Source: Novosphingobium sp.
GTDB lineage: Bacteria; Pseudomonadota; Alphaproteobacteria; Sphingomonadales; Sphingomonadaceae
Direction: 5' to 3'
Length of the DNA stretch: 64,000 nt
Assembly: GCF_039595395.1 (NCBI RefSeq)
Contig: NZ_JBCNLP010000006.1
Span: forward strand, 1,865,001 to 1,929,000
In this document: positions 16,901 to 22,591 of the stretch, in pieces
Layout: every line of letters begins with the position of its first letter
Position numbering within the stretch: position 1 is the first letter of the stretch
Program-made: the position numbers and the translations under genes
Notes under the pieces: model-generated
What the model saw: only the letters and a program-made list of their open reading frames with translations
The model's database searches: none
Told to the model about the DNA's origin: nothing

Positions 16901-18282
16901 ATCATCTGAGTGGTGTAGGTGAAGGTGGTGACGACCTGATTGGTCGACTTGTCGATGGCATAGCTGGCCACCGTGCCGGTCACTTCGGCAAAGGCGTGCT
17001 GGCGGTATTCCATCAGCGTGTTTACCGAGGCATCAGGCAGCAGGGCGACGGAATAGAAGTTCTTGTCGTCCAGGCTCGATTTGAGGCCGGTCGAGGTATA
17101 GGTCCAGGTCACGTCGGAATTAGCAAAAATGCCGTAGGACTGACCGTTGATCGTGATACCGACCACGCCGCCCTCATTGTACCACACCTGACCCGGGCCA
17201 TCATAACCGCCGATGCTGGGCTTGGGGGTAACATGGGTGGTATCATATACCACGCCGTCCTGCGAATTCACCGCAGTGGAAAGGGTGCTGCTCTTGTCTC
17301 CCGCAGCGGCGCCCTGCTGAAGGTAGAGGGTTGAGCCGGGAACGGCAGTGCCATCGCCCGTGGTCAGCCCCGAATAGGGCAGCTTGACGAAGCTGGAGGC
17401 GCTGTTGGTCTGCACCTCGACATTGTCTCCGTTGCCGCTCACGCGCCAAAGCTCGACCTTGACGCTGCCATTGGCCAGGTCGCGCATGGCCGCGCCCGTG
17501 GAAGAGATCAGCTTACTGGTGCTGTAATCTTCCCACCCGTTGGCATTGGCGTCGATGGCAAAGGCATCATACAGCTCGGTACGGTCAATCTTGCCGTCAC
17601 CGTCGAAATCGTAAGAAACCTTCAACTTCACGATATCGGCCACTTCAGGCGCATTGACCGAGAAGTTGAAAGCCAGCCCCTGCCCGTTGAAACTCCCGTT
17701 CAGCCCATTGATCGTGTAGGCCAGCTGATTGGAGGGCGTATCGGCGGAGGCGCTGTTGATGGTGTTGAGATCGATGACAACATCATCATCCGACAGACGG
17801 TTCACATAGGTGAACAAACCACCCTGCACCATCGTGGCGCGCATCTTGCCGCCCCAGTCGGCGGTGGCGGTCCAGTCGCTTTGCGCGGCCATCTTGGTTT
17901 CCGTGACCGACAGGCCCGCAAGGCCCAGTGTCAGGCTCTGTGCCGGGGGCGCGAAGCTATAGCTGTTGGACACGCCCTGCCCGACATGAGGCGTGCTGGT
18001 GTAGCCGATCTGCAGGCCGTTCGCCTTGGTCTGGAACGCCATGGGATCGGCGTCCATCCACTGGGTAAAGCCATCATACTGATGATAGGCCAGCGGTGTG
18101 AAGATCGAGTTTGTGGGAGGCGGCCCCTGGAAATCGTCGGTTACAGCCGGAGTGACCGGGTTATTGGGCGTAACCACCGATCCGTCAGGATGGAAGACAC
18201 CGTTGCTGTCGGTGAAGCCGTGCTGCCCTTCAGGAAACTCCGTCGCCACATCGCCTGCGCCATATTCTATATAATCAGCCAT
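13912..18282 (-). CDS. Large GH81-like endo-beta-1,3-glucanase with calcium-loop C-terminal repeats; probable type I secretion substrate
   Basis: The ATG at 18282 (MADYIEYG) has GGAG seven bases upstream and gives 1456 residues with no Sec signal peptide. The middle resembles glycoside hydrolase family 81: YDKIWHAIIGYPGS, GYLRGFDSYAGHNWASG (about 675-695) and ITQESATES with E703 and E707. At the place of the usual NDHHFHYG acid motif it has N628-D629-LTLQLG, so D is kept but the aromatic/histidine part is lost. An EF-hand-like loop lies at 225-236. Four C-terminal repeats of about 117-121 residues each end in a D-x-N-x-D-G loop near 1076, 1197, 1313 and 1430 and resemble tryptophan-rich W_rich_C modules. 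The gene heads the type I operon, so export by that system is inferred. Confidence 0.85.
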   Translation of the reverse strand: MADYIEYGAGDVATEFPEGQHGFTDSNGVFHPDGSVVTPNNPVTPAVTDDFQGPPPTNSIFTPLAYHQYDGFTQWMDADPMAFQTKANGLQIGYTSTPHVGQGVSNSYSFAPPAQSLTLGLAGLSVTETKMAAQSDWTATADWGGKMRATMVQGGLFTYVNRLSDDDVVIDLNTINSASADTPSNQLAYTINGLNGSFNGQGLAFNFSVNAPEVADIVKLKVSYDFDGDGKIDRTELYDAFAIDANANGWEDYSTSKLISSTGAAMRDLANGSVKVELWRVSGNGDNVEVQTNSASSFVKLPYSGLTTGDGTAVPGSTLYLQQGAAAGDKSSTLSTAVNSQDGVVYDTTHVTPKPSIGGYDGPGQVWYNEGGVVGITINGQSYGIFANSDVTWTYTSTGLKSSLDDKNFYSVALLPDASVNTLMEYRQHAFAEVTGTVASYAIDKSTNQVVTTFTYTTQMMSDEKGLSSDPLTALYYHQYANSDASTLDFSFASARGDMKAYDGSSFSTSMKMPPILPLMPFLGTDAQKAELQSLIHDELKTFLSKNDPVGGDTYWGSRQIAKYTDLAMLAQQVGYGQAKDTFLKAAEQQLETWFTASDGDKYEFVYDKIWHAIIGYPGSYDADDKSNDLTLQLGYFVNAAATIATLDPEWAKQSNFGAMVNLIIKNANNPDRNDPTFGYLRGFDSYAGHNWASGTGFGITQESATESLNFDGAVARWGAATGQADMENLGLYLYTTESQAFADYYLDVHNIAFPDGFDHTRIGILGADGGSYATYFGTDPLYVQGINMTPILSQSSLFMGYYTDEIREDLAELTAQMQDPTLSNPDNAWWNSIDKYMAMADPDKALADYLSHTTYQGGGGEESRPDTLAFIESLAAMGTLSKDVSANSPYAAVYVKNGAKTYVAWNPSTTAGMTVTFSDGTKVSVGVNDMATLTPDGQIHITDFASSIAYRPDGIPLDLPTDPPAYALTTVATNGDMVLSVEATTGTAWLSVGGAAPRAMLNGDSTRRALQSANGDRLVAVGRDASGQVHVLLAGGANGKEPFYDKILDTNYSLKDNGAALYSNANAATLEPLYNQDFNGDGVVVGGTLTLKQQNGTLSLFVDDGNGRAYVKDGANGMTEIFRNGDGVPTLLTRGGSTISAVGKDADGNLHVLDVPAGSNLVYSWKLDAKGNWTGETAYDITQPGIADAEAIFQIDLNHDGVVPAALPQIVARNGGLQLLVDADGYALAKLEDGTTINVMRGGEKVKLDRGSQLSAIGRDSEGNLRVLDGDPNNFGPDTQHWAWRLDAQGNWVGEDVYSGTALTQVDGQFGKDFNGDGVISGSQKRLVSQNGGDALYVDDQTGKAFVSVQGAAPIQITRDGADWGDVKLQRGDWSLVAVATDDEGRTRVLDADPFSDMKYAWILDGNGHWYGEQSFDKSNSAAAEMLFSTDLNGDGIIGNKATNMAAAVNNHLLG

Positions 18283-18371
18283 AACGCGCTCCAGTGTATT
18301 TACACGAGACAATCGGATCAATTGACGCCAAATAGCATTTTGAATTATTACTTAATCGTTAATTTTACAAA

Positions 18372-18446
18372 ATTTCCACCACCGCACTTGATTGAATTTT
18401 CATATTAATTACGAAAATAGCACGCAAAAATTTCAGTAGTGGAAAT
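18372..18446. promoter_or_regulatory. Spaced inverted repeat ATTTCCACCAC / GTAGTGGAAAT
   Basis: The 11-base arms at 18372-18382 and 18436-18446 match in 10 of 11 positions. Their centres are 64 bases apart, about six helical turns, as for a pair of operators. They lie 90-165 bases upstream of the GH81-like ATG. Confidence 0.35.
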
Positions 18447-18483
18447 GAATCCACATTTTTTCTTCGATTTTTGAATTCTTTTT

Positions 18484-18508
18484 TACGAATCCACTCTCCG
18501 GATTCGTA
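18484..18508. promoter_or_regulatory. 9-base perfect inverted repeat TACGAATCC / GGATTCGTA
   Basis: The arms are 18484-18492 and 18500-18508 with a 7-base loop, in the AT-rich region. T-runs flank it on the plus strand. It could be an operator or a terminator; the sequence does not decide. Confidence 0.35.
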
Positions 18509-18629
18509 TTTATTGCAGATACACCCTGCAACTATGCGGGAAGCCCCGCGCCAACATGCTCAGATTGTGCTGAATCCGATGGGCAGATCGTGAGGGCCTC
18601 GTAACGCCATCAGCCTGCGTTCGACCATT

Positions 18630-18641
18630 ATACCCTGGTAT
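18630..18641. promoter_or_regulatory. TACC-N2-GGTA palindrome (ATACCCTGGTAT)
   Basis: Five-base arms ATACC and GGTAT surround CT. It is the third exact TACC-N2-GGTA match noticed. It lies 348 bases upstream of the GH81-like start and downstream of the 18822 gene, so the link to a promoter is uncertain. Confidence 0.25.
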
Positions 18642-18821
18642 GCCACGAGCTATAATCAACGCTCATGGGCCGGGCCGGTCTCGCGTCTCTACCCAAGGTA
18701 CTTGGATCGGATGGACCATCTTGATCGGTCACTGCGCCCGCATGCTGGCAGCTAAAAACGGGGGAGCATAGGCCCTGCACTCCTATGCCCTCACCAGCCA
18801 AAACAGACAAATGTCTGAGAA

Positions 18822-19544
18822 TTAGAGCAATTCAATCCGATCCAAATCGATCGAGACAGTCATTTGCTCGAAATTGGGAATCCCCTCCGCGTCCCGCGTG
18901 TAAATCCTGCGCCGGGTCGGAAACTTGATTCCCTGCACCTCCACATAGTCCGAAGGATAGTGAGCACCTGTCACATCGTCGGAAATTTCAACGTGATAGT
19001 CATGGCGACGGATCAGACCATCCGCACCGATATAGAGGGTTTGCACCTTGCTTGTGGTGGCGATGCTGGAGGGATAAGTGATGCGCAGACGGCGCCAGAC
19101 CGCCCCGTTTTCTTCCCAATCACCAATTTCCTCAGCCTGGACATCCGGCCATGCCATCAGAAAAGGCGTGTTGAGATAGGTGAACATCGCGTGCCCGGCA
19201 AAGTAGGCCAGTTGGAGATCATTCCATTTGGTTTCCAGCTTGTGGCCGGCGAAGGAAGCACGGGGATTGTCGAGCTCTTCGAGAACCTCGCCGCTCTCGG
19301 TTGAAATCAGGGCGACTTTGTTGGGCGTGAACAGTGATCTGCGCTTCCCATCGCCAAACGGCTGATGAGATGCTTGCTCATGGGTAAGCGCGACGGTCAG
19401 GTTCGTGTTCGCCAACACCCCAGTAACGCCTTTGATATCCCAGAGCCCACCTCCTTGAATCAAATGGGCCTTCACGGTTTTGAATTTACGCCACTGCTCC
19501 AGTCCACCGTGGGCTTCGATCGTTTCAACCGCTAGTTTATCCAT
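18822..19544 (-). CDS. Conserved hypothetical protein, 240 residues, LolA-like pattern
   Basis: I do not recognise a named family. The protein begins MDKLAVETIEAHGGLEQWRKFKTV, the kind of opening seen in proteins with an outer-membrane lipoprotein-sorting (LolA/LolB-like) beta fold, and continues with many short strands (TLYIGADGLIRRHDYHVE, GIKFPTRRRIYTRD). No signal peptide or membrane segment is seen. The ATG at 19544 has GAAGG upstream. It stands alone between two long non-coding stretches. The function is unknown and the fold is a guess from pattern only. Confidence 0.7.
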   Translation of the reverse strand: MDKLAVETIEAHGGLEQWRKFKTVKAHLIQGGGLWDIKGVTGVLANTNLTVALTHEQASHQPFGDGKRRSLFTPNKVALISTESGEVLEELDNPRASFAGHKLETKWNDLQLAYFAGHAMFTYLNTPFLMAWPDVQAEEIGDWEENGAVWRRLRITYPSSIATTSKVQTLYIGADGLIRRHDYHVEISDDVTGAHYPSDYVEVQGIKFPTRRRIYTRDAEGIPNFEQMTVSIDLDRIELL

Positions 19545-20261
19545 ATGCCTTCATCCTTTTGCGAGCCTCATTGCATCTAGGACGCCTGTGGGACGCGGAT
19601 GAAGGACTACGAAGGTATGGGAATGGCGGGACGCTAAAAGCGGGCGAGCCGAACCCCACCTCAGACATGGGGATTACAACTCGTGCAGAACAGACGCCGG
19701 GCTTCGAGCATGCCTGAGGACATGGCCGACACTTTTGATTGCGATGCAACTTGGACATGGCATCGGCGGCCCGGTCGCGTCCAGTATCGACGCGTCCGTC
19801 CGCAGCACAATCCATACGTTGGTATTAGATACTATATACCGTTCAAATGAAATATCGGATGAAGCAGCACGCCACCATGCATCATATCGACGGAGGACAC
19901 GCTTCAGCATCTCCTCGCCGTTATCCCTTTGCCTTCTAAGTTTAATCGACCTCCATTTATGGTATGGCAGCCTTCCAAGCTCCGGACGGTCAAAGGTTCG
20001 TCACAGCATAAGGGAGCCACCAACGGACCGAGATGCCAGTCGTGCGATCAGCACCGCATTCATTGCACTGGTCGGGAATGCTGGAGCGCAAGGGTGTCTG
20101 GACCATGGAGGAATTGGCGGAGGCACTAGGTACCGCCGCGATCCATGCTTCGAAGGACGTGGCCATACAGCGCCCCCCTTTTTGAGCTCGCGCTCAATGC
20201 GGCGGCACAGGACTTTCTCCTCCAGGCATGACCAGCGATGTCGAAACCCGAGAAGACAATT
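19545..20261. other. 717-base region without an assigned intact gene
   Basis: It holds a possible broken small ORF (20033-20231) and, near 19812-19827, CCATACGTTGGTATTA, a 12-of-16 match to the palindrome at 3906, 268 bases upstream of the 19544 start. Nothing else convincing was seen. It may be an old insertion or deletion scar. Confidence 0.4.
20033..20231 (+). pseudogene. Possible broken small ORF
   Basis: From the ATG at 20033 a 50-codon frame includes MLERKGVWTMEELAEALGTA and stops at 20185 just after a C6T5 run. Removing one base of that run would extend it through LFELALNAAAQDFLLQA to a TGA at 20229-20231. The composition looks protein-like, but I do not recognise a family and there is no clear ribosome site. 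Confidence 0.2.
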
Positions 20262-21479
20262 TTACCGCAAGGCCGCGAGCCGGGCCTCGAAGGCCTCCTG
20301 AAACACCTCGATCGGGCAAAGCGCAGTCCGGCATGTCAAAACAGGCAACGCCTTGATCGACACGCCAGAGGTCAGTGCTCGCAAGGCATCGGGCGACTGC
20401 GTCCGGTAGGAAACACGCACAAAGATTTTGCCCGACCTCCGGTTGCGCACGCGCTCGAAGAATAAGCCACCTCCGGGCGGAACATCATTAACCGCATAAC
20501 CGGGCGCATCGAGATCAACGCGCAGAGCGGCCGCAAGAGCCGTGACATTGGTATCGTGCCCCATCAGCAGTTCCAGCCGATAGGGACTGTCTTCCTGCAG
20601 TCCCCGCAGGACCTCGCGCCCCAGCACCGCGCTCTGGTGAGCCGCCATATAGGCCGGTTTGGTGAACACGGCGAAAAGGGCGGCATGCAGCTCGCCCAAC
20701 CTGCGAAGCCCCGCGGCATCCACCCGGCCCCAGCCCACATCCCTTGCAGACAACCCTTCGGCATATTCCAGCAGCAGCACCTGCGCGATGCCGGAGGTGG
20801 CGCGAATGGGCCCGGTCAGCACCAGATCACGCCCATCGGCGCTGGGCGCCAGACCGGGCACGCCATTGTCCGCGCATCCGGCCGCCGTGCCACGGCATCC
20901 CAAAACCCGGTTCAAATTCGCCAGCGCCGATTGATGGCGCCTGACCAGCGCGGCCATGCCGCCTGTCTCCTGATTGATCGCGGCAATGGCGGCCTTGGTG
21001 TCGAAGGCCGTTGCACGGGCCCGCAACGGCTCGAACATCGGGTCAGCTTCACCAAGGGGGCGATGCATGATCGGCAGGGGGCATCCAGGCGCGAAGCCCT
21101 GCGCATAGGCCTCACCGCTAGCGATGGTCCGGGTTGAGCTGTTGGTCCGGATGCGTATTGCCCCGCTTTCCGGGCATCCTGTGGCCGTGATCAAGCCGCG
21201 CCGGGCCAGAAGGCGGCGGTCCGCACCGCCGATGATCTCCAGCGCCCGCACGCCATGCGGCGTGATGCGGCTTTCCGCCACGGGCCATTGCGGCCATGGC
21301 AGGTCCGTGCGCGTGGCATCAGGCACCTCCCCCGCCAGCGGCGCGCGAATGCCATGCCGCATCACCAGCACGGCGCGCTCCACCACAAAGTCGGGGCCTT
21401 TGCCGGTTTTTGCCTGCGCGGCAGACGATCCTCCCGCGAGGCAGAGCGCCAGAAGGGCCGCCAGCGCGCTTGCCTTCAT
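20262..21479 (-). CDS. Histidine acid phosphatase (phytase/AppA-like), exported
   Basis: With the start at 21479 (MKASALAALLALCLAGGSSA) the protein has 405 residues and a clear signal peptide. The catalytic RHGIRAPL motif follows at about residues 37-44, and the proton-donor HD is in MGHDTNVTAL. Both hallmarks of branch-2 histidine phosphatases (phytases, glucose-1-phosphatases) are present, and four or more cysteines could form disulphides. It acts in the periplasm on phosphomonoesters. Its ATG overlaps the stop of the phospholipase gene by four bases. It is third in a receptor/phospholipase/phosphatase operon, so the inositol phosphates released by the phospholipase are plausible substrates. 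Confidence 0.9.
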   Translation of the reverse strand: MKASALAALLALCLAGGSSAAQAKTGKGPDFVVERAVLVMRHGIRAPLAGEVPDATRTDLPWPQWPVAESRITPHGVRALEIIGGADRRLLARRGLITATGCPESGAIRIRTNSSTRTIASGEAYAQGFAPGCPLPIMHRPLGEADPMFEPLRARATAFDTKAAIAAINQETGGMAALVRRHQSALANLNRVLGCRGTAAGCADNGVPGLAPSADGRDLVLTGPIRATSGIAQVLLLEYAEGLSARDVGWGRVDAAGLRRLGELHAALFAVFTKPAYMAAHQSAVLGREVLRGLQEDSPYRLELLMGHDTNVTALAAALRVDLDAPGYAVNDVPPGGGLFFERVRNRRSGKIFVRVSYRTQSPDALRALTSGVSIKALPVLTCRTALCPIEVFQEAFEARLAALR

Positions 21480-22591
21480 GGCCGCAGCCTGCATCCACCG
21501 GGGACACGCAAAGTGCTGCACCGCGCCATCGCGCCATAGGGCAGGGTGACGGCAAAGCCCAGCTTGAGCGGATCAGGCGCGCCCGGGTAATAATCGGTGC
21601 TCACCGCCTGCGCGCCGCTCGCCATCGCGGCTTGCGCCTTGCGCAGATCATGCGCGCGGGCCTCCACGGTGTTGGCATCGGTGCGGGTGCGCACGATGGC
21701 ACCCTCTTTCACCCATTGCCGGATTTTGGCGCCATCCACCAGCGGGTCCTGCACGATCTGGATGGCGGATTCGGGCTGATCGTCCGGATACCAGCCGAAC
21801 ATCGCCCGCCCGGCCAGCGAGGGATGGCCCGCGCGGTACACGTCCGACACTGCAGGACGGACATCGAGCAGGATGTAAATCCGCCCACGCGCCGCTTCGA
21901 GGCTTGGCCAGCCCCGCCCATGCACCGCCTCGCGCAGGGTTGGCGCCTTGCCGCGCACATCGTCGGGCGTGATCAGCCGCTTGCCCGGCAGCACGGAGCG
22001 GATTTCCGCATCCAGATCATCCAGCAGTTTCCTGTCGTCAAGGGGCAGCGGATTGCTAATGCAGGGCCGGTTCGAGGGCGTGTCCGCCGCATTGATCGTG
22101 ATCATGATCGGCAGATGGCGGGGATGCGCGCGTGACCAGCGGTCGACCTCGGTCAGGCAGCGCACCAAGGTCACGCAGGTGCTCAGATAATCCACATCGG
22201 GGATATGGAAGCTCTTGAAACCGGGCTTCAGCATGACCGCGCGGTCAAAACCAGTGCGCTCCCCGGCTTCCCTGGCCCATTGTTCGCCCTTCGGGTCGGC
22301 ATAGCGCCCACCCTGAGGGTCCGCGAAGACATCCAGCTCGATCTGACGCACACCGGCGTCAAGCTGCTGCGGCAGGGGCAGATGATAATAGTCCAGACCG
22401 TCGGCCAGTTTCGGCTCCATGGCGCGGATCTTCGCCATCACCGCTGCGGGAATGCGCGCCTTGAAACTGTTGTGAGAGCCCACGACCTGAACATCGTTCA
22501 TGGCGACGGGGCCTGCTGTGCCCCGCCCCGCCGCGCCGACCAAGGTCAGCGCGGCACAGCCAAGCATCGTGGCGAAAAGCCTCTTCACCAT
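21476..22591 (-). CDS. Ca2+-dependent phosphoinositide-specific phospholipase C-like protein, exported
   Basis: The protein has 371 residues and starts with a signal peptide (LFATMLGCAALTLVGAAG). The catalytic region begins VQVVGSHNSFKARI, with the first catalytic histidine in SHNS, and continues DAGVRQIELDVFADPQGG, whose acidic residues should hold calcium. This matches the bacterial PI-PLC1-like family. It would cleave phosphoinositides or glycosyl-phosphatidylinositol to diacylglycerol and inositol phosphates in the periplasm or outside. It overlaps the TonB receptor stop by one base and the phosphatase start by four, so the three are co-translated. Confidence 0.87.
   Translation of the reverse strand: MVKRLFATMLGCAALTLVGAAGRGTAGPVAMNDVQVVGSHNSFKARIPAAVMAKIRAMEPKLADGLDYYHLPLPQQLDAGVRQIELDVFADPQGGRYADPKGEQWAREAGERTGFDRAVMLKPGFKSFHIPDVDYLSTCVTLVRCLTEVDRWSRAHPRHLPIMITINAADTPSNRPCISNPLPLDDRKLLDDLDAEIRSVLPGKRLITPDDVRGKAPTLREAVHGRGWPSLEAARGRIYILLDVRPAVSDVYRAGHPSLAGRAMFGWYPDDQPESAIQIVQDPLVDGAKIRQWVKEGAIVRTRTDANTVEARAHDLRKAQAAMASGAQAVSTDYYPGAPDPLKLGFAVTLPYGAMARCSTLRVPGGCRLRP

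Larger units (their letters stand above)
18283..18821. other. AT-rich control region upstream of the secreted enzyme
   Basis: No gene is visible. About 18320-18520 is much richer in A and T than its surroundings, which fits a promoter region or a nucleoid-protein target. It contains three inverted repeats, listed separately: 18372-18382 with 18436-18446, 18484-18508, and 18630-18641. Confidence 0.55.

Noticed and set aside
14437..17334. A 965-codon open frame on the plus strand opposite the secreted enzyme gene
   Set aside because: It is antisense to a convincing GH81-like reading with domain motifs and calcium loops. Its translation is rich in H, R, G and I without family motifs, as expected for a mirror frame of GC-rich coding DNA.
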